From an uncultured Bacteroidales bacterium (lineage in GTDB: Bacteria; Bacteroidota; Bacteroidia; Bacteroidales; Bacteroidaceae), in NCBI GenBank assembly GCA_902779085.1, contig CACYZY010000002.1, positions 372,001-436,000 on the forward strand: DNA of 64,000 nt, written 5' to 3'. Shown here one piece after another: positions 1-8,047 of the stretch (within the stretch, counting starts at the first letter, position 1; each line of letters begins with the position of its first letter). Made by a program: the position numbers and the translations under genes. The notes beneath the pieces are model-generated. The model did not search any database, was not told where the DNA came from, and saw only the letters and a program-made list of their open reading frames with translations.

Positions 1-308
1 GTCAGCTTAAGATTAATCCTCAAAAACTTTCACATGATAACTTACTGGAAATAGAGCGTGAAGTTAATCATACATTTGACGGCTATGAAAAGCGCTTGGC
101 TACATTTGTACCTACTTTGACTGATAGTGAACTGGCTCTTTGCTCCCTCATAAAGATTGGGCTTAGTGTGAAAGATATTGCTACTGTCATTTGTATTGAA
201 TCAACATCCGTGTCACGACGTAAACTGAGGATTAAGGATAAAGTGGCTATGGTGGCAGGTACCTTTGATGCTAAAAGAACCATTGACCAGTGGCTTCGTG
301 AGTTCTGA
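1..308 (+). CDS. C-terminal part of a LuxR-type HTH regulatory protein (5' end outside window)
   Basis: The open frame runs from the left edge (first full codon at base 3) to the TGA at 306-308, so only about the last 101 residues are present. The segment DSELALCSLIKIGLSVKDIA followed by SVSRRKLRIKDK matches the end-of-protein HTH of Bacteroidetes regulators in which a long N-terminal (often TPR or beta-propeller) sensor precedes a LuxR-like helix-turn-helix. It should bind DNA and act in the cytoplasm or from a membrane anchor. The N-terminal sensor cannot be seen, so its signal is unknown. A TTG at 96 is only an internal codon, not a credible start. Confidence 0.7.
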   Translation, partial: QLKINPQKLSHDNLLEIEREVNHTFDGYEKRLATFVPTLTDSELALCSLIKIGLSVKDIATVICIESTSVSRRKLRIKDKVAMVAGTFDAKRTIDQWLREF

Positions 309-422
309 TGCTTGCCGTTGTCTATACTTTAACCTTATTTAATGTACAAATGGCTAATAATTAGTTCCTTCTATTTCTTATCCTGTCTATAACCTATCCA
401 CTGAGATTATGAATTATAACTA

Positions 423-430
423 TATCTTTG
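423..430 (+). promoter_or_regulatory. Candidate -7 box (TATCTTTG) for the 460-897 gene
   Basis: TATCTTTG fits the Bacteroidetes -7 consensus TAnnTTTG and lies 29 bp before the ATG at 460. No clear TTTG -33 box is found 19-21 bp upstream, so this is a partial match only. Confidence 0.4.
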
Positions 431-459
431 CAACATAATAGTTCTTAATCATTTGTGTC

Positions 460-897
460 ATGAAAAAGTTTTTCTTTATTTTTTTGTTATCAAATGTCGC
501 GTATTGGATAGCAGCTTTGTTTCGAGGCTATGTTTCCATCACTTCATCTATTTTGGTGGAAGGATTGGTTGTTTTTTTACTCACCTGGTGGTTGTTTAAG
601 AAATACGAGTTGGACAATGAACCTCCAATTCGTATTTTGTTCCCGTTATTATTTGGATTATTTTGGCTTGAGTTACCTTATAGGATTATTGAAATCTTGT
701 TTAATGATGGGGGCGCAAATACCAACTTCACTATGCTACACCTGATTATGACACCATTTGTAATCATGTTGTCATATCATTGGTATAAGCATAGAAATTT
801 CAAAGTTCTGGCGATAGCCACATTAATATGGTTTATAGCTACCATTATAGGTAATACCTACTGGATGGATCTTCTTAAAGGAAAAGCTTTGTTCTAA
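460..897 (+). CDS. Small multi-pass membrane protein, function unknown
   Basis: The product has 145 residues and is strongly hydrophobic, with about four predicted membrane spans (roughly residues 5-22, 27-45, 58-78 and 92-130). Short charged loops such as KKYELDNEP separate them. I recognise no family or catalytic motif. The start at 460 follows a candidate -7 box. It stands alone on the plus strand between an HTH gene and the convergent dacB, and a 22-bp repeat cluster begins seven bases after its stop. A structural or sensory membrane role is possible but unsupported. Confidence 0.65.
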   Translation: MKKFFFIFLLSNVAYWIAALFRGYVSITSSILVEGLVVFLLTWWLFKKYELDNEPPIRILFPLLFGLFWLELPYRIIEILFNDGGANTNFTMLHLIMTPFVIMLSYHWYKHRNFKVLAIATLIWFIATIIGNTYWMDLLKGKALF

Positions 898-903
898 TGA
901 TGG

Positions 904-991
904 CGTCTAGTAGGTAAACGGCCCTCCCGTAGTAGAGCGTCCGTCTACCCGTAGTAGAGAGGCGGTCCTCCCGTAGTAGAGTTTATTCTTT
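904..991. repeat. Cluster of four 22-bp degenerate tandem units (CCCGTAGTAGAG core)
   Basis: The 12-mer CCCGTAGTAGAG occurs at 926-937, 948-959 and 970-981, exactly 22 bp apart. The remaining 10 bases of each unit vary but tend to be C/G-T rich. A degenerate fourth copy begins at 904 (CGTCTAGTAGGT). The cluster fills the gap between two convergent genes and enters the last codons of dacB, whose stop is at 983. The core matches the array at 43181-43449. No spacers or palindromes are present, so it is not a CRISPR array or a simple terminator. Confidence 0.75.
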
Positions 992-2404
992 CGCCAGTAA
1001 CTCACAAATGGCATCTTGTATGGCGCGAGCTTCACTGGCCTTTATATGGTTCTGGCACATGATGGCAAAGGTAAGATAACGCTTTGACTTTGTCTCCAGA
1101 TAGCCAGCTAGGGTATTGATACCTGTATAAGAACCTGTCTTCGCATGTACTTGCTGGTAGGCAGGACTGCCTTTTCGCATACGGTTCTTCAGTGTGCCAT
1201 CCACTCCTGCTACAGGCAAAGAGCGAAACAAGTGAGGGAAGATATTGTCGTGGTTGTAGGCATAACGCAGGAAAGCCACTAACAACTCGGGCGACACGTA
1301 ATCGTACATCGATAAACCGCACCCATCGGCAAAGCGATAGTCATCTGGGTTCAGGCCCATTGATCTGACAAGTGTTTGTATTGCCTTTAGACTTTCCTCT
1401 GACGAGACATGTGTATTGCCTGAAGCCTGTACGCCCATGCGAGTAAACATAGCCTCTGCATTGAGGTTGTCACTCTCTTTCATCATCTGCTTCAATACTT
1501 TCTGAACGGAGGTCTCATAAACAGCTATCAACTGACAAGTTGAGTCTTTCTGCAGTTCGGCAAAACTATACCAAGGTTGCATTAAAGTGAACTTTGTTCC
1601 TAGGCGTTCCAAAAAAGTGTGCATGAAGAAATCTTGCGACGAATAGACATTGATTTCCTCCACCCTCCGAGCCGTAATGTTGCCACTAACAGTGATATCA
1701 TTGGCATTGTTCATCCAATCGCGCATCACCGTGAACTTCCCGGCAGAAGACGTTTTGGTCTTCGTTTCGTTGATGATATTGAAATAAGAAGAAACAGGTT
1801 TTACCTCTAAACGTGCAGGTTCGCCAGGATTGGTAGGGATAGCTGTAACTTTTACAAAGCCTTTGTTGAGCATCAAAGGCGAAAGATAAGGCTGGAAACT
1901 TTCAGGATTATCATCCCAAATCCAACCTTTGCCCCAATAGAGTGAGTCGCGCATCGAAACATCACCATAGATTTGACCAGCTATCACATGGAAAGGGAAT
2001 GCAGCAGTAAGATCAACTAATGTATCGAGAGCCGTTTCCATCAGCTCAGGATCCATGCCACCTATTATATATATATCGCCACGAAGTGTATCATTGGCTA
2101 TCTCGCCCTTATACCATACCTCTGTGCGGAAAGGTTCTTGGGCCCTTGGTAGGCTCAAGGCAGTGATAGCTGTGATAAGCTTCTGAGTTGAGGCAGGACG
2201 GCAGAGTTTATCAGCTTGATAAGCATAGAGTGGTTGATTCTCGTTCAAATCAAATACTGATACTCCCACCATCCCTCCTTGAGGTAACTTGGCTTGAATA
2301 AGAGAATCAAGGCTATAAGCAAGAATATTGGTACCCCTCTCTTGTGCATTTGCTAAGAGAGGGATAACCATCATAAGCCATATTATTATCGCTTTAATTC
2401 TCAA
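983..2404 (-). CDS. dacB: D-alanyl-D-alanine carboxypeptidase/endopeptidase (PBP4 class, peptidase S13)
   Basis: This low-molecular-mass penicillin-binding protein trims or cleaves peptidoglycan cross-links in the periplasm. All three active-site motifs are visible: SxxK at residues 72-75 (ASTQK), SxN at 311-313 (SDN) and KTG at 422-424 (HAKTGS). A signal peptide covers about residues 1-20 and ends in LLANA. The length of 473 residues is normal for the family. It lies 72 bp downstream of the M13 peptidase on the same strand and may share its transcript. The 3' end reaches the 22-bp repeat cluster. Confidence 0.92.
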   Translation of the reverse strand: MRIKAIIIWLMMVIPLLANAQERGTNILAYSLDSLIQAKLPQGGMVGVSVFDLNENQPLYAYQADKLCRPASTQKLITAITALSLPRAQEPFRTEVWYKGEIANDTLRGDIYIIGGMDPELMETALDTLVDLTAAFPFHVIAGQIYGDVSMRDSLYWGKGWIWDDNPESFQPYLSPLMLNKGFVKVTAIPTNPGEPARLEVKPVSSYFNIINETKTKTSSAGKFTVMRDWMNNANDITVSGNITARRVEEINVYSSQDFFMHTFLERLGTKFTLMQPWYSFAELQKDSTCQLIAVYETSVQKVLKQMMKESDNLNAEAMFTRMGVQASGNTHVSSEESLKAIQTLVRSMGLNPDDYRFADGCGLSMYDYVSPELLVAFLRYAYNHDNIFPHLFRSLPVAGVDGTLKNRMRKGSPAYQQVHAKTGSYTGINTLAGYLETKSKRYLTFAIMCQNHIKASEARAIQDAICELLAKE

Positions 2405-2476
2405 TTATTCTTATGTGTCAGTCTCGTCACAATTGGAACAAAATTTAAGTTCTTTCGCTCTGAGAGGTTTTAATAA

Positions 2477-4519
2477 TTACCAAATCTTTACTCGTTTATC
2501 TTCTGGGCGCCACATCTGGTCGCCTTCTTTCACGTCGAATGCCTCATAGAATTCAACAGTGTTAGACAAAGGTCCCAATACACGCCATTTAGCTGGAGCA
2601 TGTTCGTCACTCTTAACGCGAGTAGCTAACGCCTCTGGGCGGAACTGCATCATCCAAGCCTGTGCGTGCCCTAAGAAGTAACGTTGTGCAGGTGTAAAGC
2701 CACCTATGATTTCATTATTCTTATACTGGTCAGTCTTCTTGAATGCCTCAAAGCCCATAATCAGTCCACCTAAGTCGGCAATGTTCTCACCTTGAGTGTT
2801 CTCGCCATTGATGTGCAAACCATCTACCACTTCGTAATTGTCGAATTGCTCAACAATCATCTTCGTTTTAGCTTGGAACTTAGCCTTATCCTCGTCCGTC
2901 CACCAATTAGTAAGATTGCCTTCGGCATCATAGTTGCAACCAGTGTCGTCGAAACCATGAGTCACCTCGTGGCCAAATGTACTGCCACCAATAATGGCAT
3001 ACAAAATAGCATCATCAGGCATACGTCCGTCGAACCCAGGTACTATGATGTTGCAACCTGGAATACAAATCTCGTTATTTGATGGGCTATAATAAGCATT
3101 GTAAGTTTGAGGCTGCATGTGCCACTCTGTACGATCTACAGGCTGACCATAACGGCTAATCATGCGTTTGAAGTTCCAACCTGCATAATTCATCATATTA
3201 CGTACGTATGAATCACGAGTGATTTCCAATTCACTCATATCCTTCCACTTATCAGGATATGCCAATTTCATATTTACAGCTGCCAACTTCTTGAGCGCCT
3301 TCTCTTTAGTAGGTTCACTCATCCAATCAAGGTTCTTAATATGGTTCTCAAACTCCGCCTTAATGGCGTTGCCAATTTCCACAAATTTCTCCTTAGTGCC
3401 CTTAGGCAAATACTCAGCCACATACACCTGACCTACCAAGTCACCCAACACACGGTTGGTTACATCTACAACACGCTTCCAGCGAGGACGAGGTTCCTGC
3501 ACACCACGCAAGGTCTTTGAATAGAAGTTGAAATACTGCATAAAGGTATCATCATCCAGATAGCTAGCATAGTTATCCAACAAGCCCACCTTAAGATAAT
3601 CTTTCAGAACATTGACATCAAATTGCTTCAAGTGACCATTAAGGGCAGTGAAGAACTCAGGCTGTCCTACCACGATACTATCAACCTTGTTCAAACCTAT
3701 AGCATTCAGATAAGTGTTCCAGTTAAATGCAGGCATCAACTTGCTCACTTGAGCCACTGACATCTTATTGTAGTTCTTGAATGGGTCACGAGTATCTTCT
3801 GTCTTGCGGGAACTCTTGGCCAAAGCCATCTCCAATGCCATTACCTTATCAGCGGAAGTCTTTGCCTCAGCATCAGCATAACCCATGGTCTTGAACAGCC
3901 CTTGCATATATTCCACAAACTTAGCACGGATATCTGCAGATTTCTCATCTTCATCTACATAGAAACGGCGATCAGGTAAACTCAGTCCTCCTTGGCTTAA
4001 GCCTACTGAGTTCTCGTTACTGTTCTTGTCATCCTGAGAAACGCCGAAATAGAAGAAGCCACCACCACCTACTGTACGCAGATAAGCCAAAGTTGCAGGA
4101 AGGTCGGCTAATGTCTTCATCGCATCAATCTTCTCAAACTCTGGTTTCAACTCGTTGATGCCATTAGCATTAAGTGCCACACTGTCCATACCTGCTGCAT
4201 AGAGGTCACCAATCTTCTGCTTGTTGCTACCCTTTGGGTTCTCTGAAGCAGCTGCCTCTAAACAAATCTGATAAACCTGTGCCTGCACGGTATCGTCAAC
4301 TGCAGTAAAGATACCTGTACTTTGCTCAGATGCTGGAATAGGGTGTTGCTTAAACCAAGTACCGTTGGCATACTCGAAGAAATCGTCTTGAGGACGAACG
4401 GAATTATCGATATGAGAGAGAATGGGGTCAATCGGCTCCTGTTTCTTAGTACATGATGTCATGACTACAAGTGAAACGATAGCCATACATGAAATTGTTT
4501 TCAACAAGTTACTTTTCAT
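2477..4519 (-). CDS. pepO: M13 family zinc metallopeptidase (neprilysin/PepO-like lipoprotein)
   Basis: This is a secreted endopeptidase that degrades oligopeptides. The N-terminus is a lipoprotein signal with lipobox VMTSC (Cys 23), so it should be membrane anchored. The zinc site is complete: HEVTH at residues 517-521 and the third ligand Glu578 in GENIADLGG. The C-terminus VKIW resembles the conserved end of the family. The length of 680 residues is typical. It sits between lpdA (78 bp upstream) and dacB (72 bp downstream), all on the minus strand. A candidate promoter lies in the lpdA-pepO gap. Confidence 0.93.
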   Translation of the reverse strand: MKSNLLKTISCMAIVSLVVMTSCTKKQEPIDPILSHIDNSVRPQDDFFEYANGTWFKQHPIPASEQSTGIFTAVDDTVQAQVYQICLEAAASENPKGSNKQKIGDLYAAGMDSVALNANGINELKPEFEKIDAMKTLADLPATLAYLRTVGGGGFFYFGVSQDDKNSNENSVGLSQGGLSLPDRRFYVDEDEKSADIRAKFVEYMQGLFKTMGYADAEAKTSADKVMALEMALAKSSRKTEDTRDPFKNYNKMSVAQVSKLMPAFNWNTYLNAIGLNKVDSIVVGQPEFFTALNGHLKQFDVNVLKDYLKVGLLDNYASYLDDDTFMQYFNFYSKTLRGVQEPRPRWKRVVDVTNRVLGDLVGQVYVAEYLPKGTKEKFVEIGNAIKAEFENHIKNLDWMSEPTKEKALKKLAAVNMKLAYPDKWKDMSELEITRDSYVRNMMNYAGWNFKRMISRYGQPVDRTEWHMQPQTYNAYYSPSNNEICIPGCNIIVPGFDGRMPDDAILYAIIGGSTFGHEVTHGFDDTGCNYDAEGNLTNWWTDEDKAKFQAKTKMIVEQFDNYEVVDGLHINGENTQGENIADLGGLIMGFEAFKKTDQYKNNEIIGGFTPAQRYFLGHAQAWMMQFRPEALATRVKSDEHAPAKWRVLGPLSNTVEFYEAFDVKEGDQMWRPEDKRVKIW

Positions 4520-4550
4520 TGCTTTTCTAACATTTTATTATAAATCGGTG

Positions 4551-4558
4551 CAAAAATA
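4551..4558 (-). promoter_or_regulatory. Candidate -7 box for pepO
   Basis: On the minus strand this reads TATTTTTG, matching TAnnTTTG, 32 bp before the pepO start. No TTTG is seen at the proper -33 spacing, so pepO may instead be transcribed from the upstream PH-lpdA promoter. Confidence 0.35.
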
Positions 4559-4597
4559 CAATAATTCTTTCTATAAGTCAGCATGGGCCGGCAATAT

Positions 4598-5944
4598 TTA
4601 TAGTGCTTCACGGAATATCTCACCTACTGTTGGATGAGGGAAAACTATTTTTTTCCAATCATCGCGTTTCAGTTTGAGTTCGATTGCCATACCTGCCAAG
4701 GTAATAATCTCAGAAGCGGGATTGCCCAATACATGAGCTCCAAGCATCTTTTCATCATCACCAAAGAGCAGTTTGCATACGCCATTCACACCTTCGTTCT
4801 CTGCTACGAAACGGCCTGAATAGGCCATAGGCAATTTCACCACTTGATATGACTTCCCACTTTGTTGTAGGGCTTCTTCAGTCATGCCCACACCAGCAAC
4901 CTCAGGGTTGGTATATACTACACCAGGAATAGCTTGATAACTCATTGAATCAGTTTTACCAAGTATAGTGTTCACAGCTACTTCTGCTTCTCTGACAGCC
5001 GTATGTGCAAGGAGTGAGAAGCCTGTAAGATCGCCACAAACATAAACGTCAGGCTCTGAAGTCTGCATCTTGTCGTTTACCACTACACGGCCACGCTCAT
5101 CAGTCTGCAATCCCAGATTCTCTAAACCGAAACCTTTAGTAACAGGCCTTCTGCCCACACTCATCAATAGTTTATCGGCTTCAATGATTTCCACAACGCC
5201 GTCTTTCTCAAAGAACACCTTTGTAGCAAGACCTGGCTCGTAGGAAACTGACGTTACTTTTGAACTTAGATGGAAGGTAACCCCTTTCTTGGAATATTCT
5301 GCTCGGAGTAGTGACGCTATCTCTTTGTCTATGCCACCTAATATCTCATCCATCATTTCTATCACTGTCACTTTCACGCCTAGACTATTGAAGAAGGAAG
5401 CAAATTCCATGCCTATCACACCACCGCCAATAATAGCCAATGACTGAGGAAGTTCTTTGTTGTCAAGGGCATCACGGTGTGTCCAATAAGGGGTTTTGTC
5501 AACTCCAGGGATAGGGGGCACAAATGTCTCAGACCCTGTGCAAATAATGAGGTGCTCACACTCATATACTTCTTCTCCGCAACGCACATGGTGTGCATCT
5601 TCTATAAAAGCTTCGCCACTAACTATCTGTACTTGATGTTGCGTTAGCTTTGCCTTCACGCCCAGTACTAGTTTGCGCACTACTTTCTGTTTCCTGGAGA
5701 TAATTTTAGGTAAATCGAAATTTACTTCTCCTGCACTTACAGCATATTTGGATGCGTGAACTGCATTGTCATAAGTCTTGGCAGAATAGAGCAGTGTCTT
5801 AGTAGGGATGCAGCCCTCGTTTAAGCAAACACCACCCAGATTGTTTTTCTCAAACAGCACCACGCTCAGTCCTGCCTTTCCCGCAGCTTCTGCTGCCGTA
5901 TAACCAGCAGGGCCACCGCCTATAATTGCTACATTATATATCAT
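4598..5944 (-). CDS. lpdA: Dihydrolipoyl dehydrogenase (E3)
   Basis: This flavoprotein reoxidises dihydrolipoamide with NAD+ in 2-oxoacid dehydrogenase or glycine cleavage complexes. Visible features are the FAD Rossmann motif GGGPAG at residues 9-14, the redox disulfide Cys40/Cys45 in GGVCLNEGCIPTK, a second NAD-binding GGGVIGMEF, and the C-terminal HPHPTVGE His-Glu pair. The length of 448 residues is normal. Its start overlaps the upstream PH-domain gene by four bases (ATGA), which indicates translational coupling. No E1 or E2 genes lie in this window, so its partner complex cannot be named. Confidence 0.95.
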   Translation of the reverse strand: MIYNVAIIGGGPAGYTAAEAAGKAGLSVVLFEKNNLGGVCLNEGCIPTKTLLYSAKTYDNAVHASKYAVSAGEVNFDLPKIISRKQKVVRKLVLGVKAKLTQHQVQIVSGEAFIEDAHHVRCGEEVYECEHLIICTGSETFVPPIPGVDKTPYWTHRDALDNKELPQSLAIIGGGVIGMEFASFFNSLGVKVTVIEMMDEILGGIDKEIASLLRAEYSKKGVTFHLSSKVTSVSYEPGLATKVFFEKDGVVEIIEADKLLMSVGRRPVTKGFGLENLGLQTDERGRVVVNDKMQTSEPDVYVCGDLTGFSLLAHTAVREAEVAVNTILGKTDSMSYQAIPGVVYTNPEVAGVGMTEEALQQSGKSYQVVKLPMAYSGRFVAENEGVNGVCKLLFGDDEKMLGAHVLGNPASEIITLAGMAIELKLKRDDWKKIVFPHPTVGEIFREAL

Positions 5945-6333
5945 ATCATCCTCTTTTTATTGATCACTTCTATAAATTCTTCCTCTTTCACTGGCATCAG
6001 AGCTTCTGTCTTGTTGTTGTAGTGTACCAATACACAACGCATGAGTCCTACACCAAACAACCTTATCTGATAAACACGTTCAACCTTCGTTACTTCTAGT
6101 AACGGGATGGTCTTACCTGACATAAACCTGCCATGATAAAGTACCAGATTACCATCAGACGTAATGGTATAGGTAGTGTGAATCAACTTCTCGATGCTCA
6201 CTATTAGTATGGCCACCATCAGTAAAGCCAAAAGAATATGTCTGTCCCACAATGCCCAGATAGTCATTCCTGCAACCAGAAAAAGGAATAAATATTGTCC
6301 TAATGCAATGCGAGCATGAAAAATTCTATTCAT
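5941..6333 (-). CDS. PH-domain-like membrane protein, function unknown
   Basis: I start this at ATG 6333 (MNRIFHARIALG), giving 130 residues. The longer frame to 6393 would run through the divergent nadB promoter. Two hydrophobic spans (about residues 10-28 and 30-46) are followed by a soluble beta-rich domain with YTITSDGNLVLYHGRF and TIPLLEVTKVERV, the pattern of bacterial PH (bPH2/YdbT-like) domains. It overlaps lpdA by four bases. Its function is unknown, and linkage to lpdA does not clearly point to a role. Confidence 0.7.
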   Translation of the reverse strand: MNRIFHARIALGQYLFLFLVAGMTIWALWDRHILLALLMVAILIVSIEKLIHTTYTITSDGNLVLYHGRFMSGKTIPLLEVTKVERVYQIRLFGVGLMRCVLVHYNNKTEALMPVKEEEFIEVINKKRMI

Positions 6334-6338
6334 CTTTG

Positions 6339-6369
6339 TTTGATTTTGCTGCGAAGTTACGTATTTTTG
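6339..6369 (+). promoter_or_regulatory. nadB promoter
   Basis: TTTG (6339-6342) and TATTTTTG (6362-6369) are separated by 19 bp, a full match to the Bacteroidetes vegetative promoter. The nadB ATG follows 25 bp later. The site overlaps the start region of the divergent PH-domain gene. Confidence 0.8.
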
Positions 6370-6394
6370 TGCAAACAAAGAAATATAAACCAAT

Positions 6395-7984
6395 ATGATT
6401 TATAAGTACGATTTCCTGATTATCGGTGCGGGTGTGGCTGGTATGAGCTATGCCCTCAAGATTGCACGAGCTAAAAAAGGCAAGGTATGCATCATTTGCA
6501 AAACCACGTTGGATGAGGCCAACACCAAGTATGCACAAGGTGGAGTTGCCAGTGTGACTAACCTCGAGTTAGACAATTTCGAGAAACATATAGAGGATAC
6601 CATGATAGCCGGTGACTATATCAGTGACCGCAAGGCTGTAGAACAGGTGGTACGCAATGCTCCAGAGCAAATCAAGGAACTGGTACAATGGGGCGTTAAC
6701 TTCGACCGAAAGGAGAATGGCGAATTTGACTTACATCGTGAAGGTGGTCATTCTGAGTTCCGTATCCTGCACCATGCTGACGACACTGGCGCTGAGATTC
6801 AACGTGGCTTGATGGAAGCAGTTCGTAACAATCCAGATATAGAGGTGAAGGAAAACCATTTTGCTGTTGAGATCATCACCCAGCATCATTTGGGGCGTGT
6901 GGTAACTCGCCGCACTCCTAATATCGAATGTTATGGTGCTTATATCCTTAATCCCGATACGCAAAAAGTCGATACATATCTCAGCAAAGTGACTCTGATG
7001 TGTACTGGAGGTTGCGGTGCTGTTTATCAGACCACCACCAATCCTGTTATTGCTACAGGTGATGGTGAGGCGATGGTATATCGTGCTAAAGGTACAGTAC
7101 AAGATATGGAATTCGTACAGTTCCACCCCACATCACTTTATCATGTAGGAGAAACACATCCTGCTTATCTCATCACTGAGGCGATGCGTGGTTATGGAGG
7201 CATCTTGCGCTTACCTACAGGCGAAACATTTATGGAGAAATATGACGAGCGCCTTTCTTTGGCACCTCGTGACATAGTAGCGCGTGCCATTGATAAAGAA
7301 ATGAAGATACACGGCATCGACCATGTGTGCTTAGATGTAACGCACAAAGATCCCGAAGAGACCAAGCACCATTTCCCCAATATTTACAAGAAATGTCTGT
7401 CAATCGGCATCGATATCACCAAAGAGTATATCCCTGTGCGTCCTGCGGCTCACTATATGTGTGGTGGTATCAAAGTTGATTTGGATGGTTGTTCTTCAAT
7501 AAAACGGCTCTATGCTATTGGTGAATGTTCATGTACAGGTTTGCATGGAGGTAACCGTTTGGCATCCAATTCTCTGATTGAGGCTGTTGTGTATGCTGAT
7601 GCAGCAGCAAAGCACTCTTTGGCACATGTTGATGAGTACTATTTCAACGATGCCGTACCTGAGTGGAATGACGAGGGCACACTCACCAATGAGGAGAAGG
7701 TGCTGATTACCCAAAGTGTCCGTGAGGTGGGAGAAATCATGAGCAATTATGTGGGCATTGTTCGTAGCGATTTGCGTCTGTGGCGTGCTTGGGACCGCCT
7801 TGACTTGCTCTACGAAGAGACTGAGAAACTGTTTAAGAAGAGTAAGGCAAGCAAGGATATATGTGAACTTCGAAACATGATTAATGTTGGTTACCTAATT
7901 ACTCGCCAGGCTTTGGAACGTAAGGAATGTCGTGGGTTGCATTATACCACAGACTATCCGTTACATGCATATGATAAGAAATAA
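6395..7984 (+). CDS. nadB: L-aspartate oxidase
   Basis: NadB oxidises L-aspartate to iminoaspartate, the first step of de novo NAD synthesis; under anaerobiosis fumarate serves as acceptor. The product has 529 residues with an N-terminal FAD motif IIGAGVAGMSYA, the family segment KYAQGGVASV, the substrate-side block EFVQFHPTSLYH, and RPAAHYMCGGIKVD. It shares the fold of the fumarate reductase flavoprotein, but KYAQGGVA and the absence of a neighbouring iron-sulfur subunit favour NadB. nadA and nadC are not in the window. It is driven by a consensus promoter and followed by a strong terminator. Confidence 0.94.
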   Translation: MIYKYDFLIIGAGVAGMSYALKIARAKKGKVCIICKTTLDEANTKYAQGGVASVTNLELDNFEKHIEDTMIAGDYISDRKAVEQVVRNAPEQIKELVQWGVNFDRKENGEFDLHREGGHSEFRILHHADDTGAEIQRGLMEAVRNNPDIEVKENHFAVEIITQHHLGRVVTRRTPNIECYGAYILNPDTQKVDTYLSKVTLMCTGGCGAVYQTTTNPVIATGDGEAMVYRAKGTVQDMEFVQFHPTSLYHVGETHPAYLITEAMRGYGGILRLPTGETFMEKYDERLSLAPRDIVARAIDKEMKIHGIDHVCLDVTHKDPEETKHHFPNIYKKCLSIGIDITKEYIPVRPAAHYMCGGIKVDLDGCSSIKRLYAIGECSCTGLHGGNRLASNSLIEAVVYADAAAKHSLAHVDEYYFNDAVPEWNDEGTLTNEEKVLITQSVREVGEIMSNYVGIVRSDLRLWRAWDRLDLLYEETEKLFKKSKASKDICELRNMINVGYLITRQALERKECRGLHYTTDYPLHAYDKK

Positions 7985-7989
7985 CAAAA

Positions 7990-8025
7990 AAGAACACCGC
8001 AAAGTTTAAAACTTGCGGTGTTCTT
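7990..8025. terminator. Bidirectional terminator between nadB and the CoA-transferase
   Basis: Inverted repeat AAGAACACCGCAA / TTGCGGTGTTCTT with a 10-base loop and A/T runs on both sides. It can end both the plus-strand nadB and the convergent minus-strand CoA-transferase transcript. Confidence 0.85.
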
Positions 8026-8047
8026 TACACATATAAATAAGGTACCC

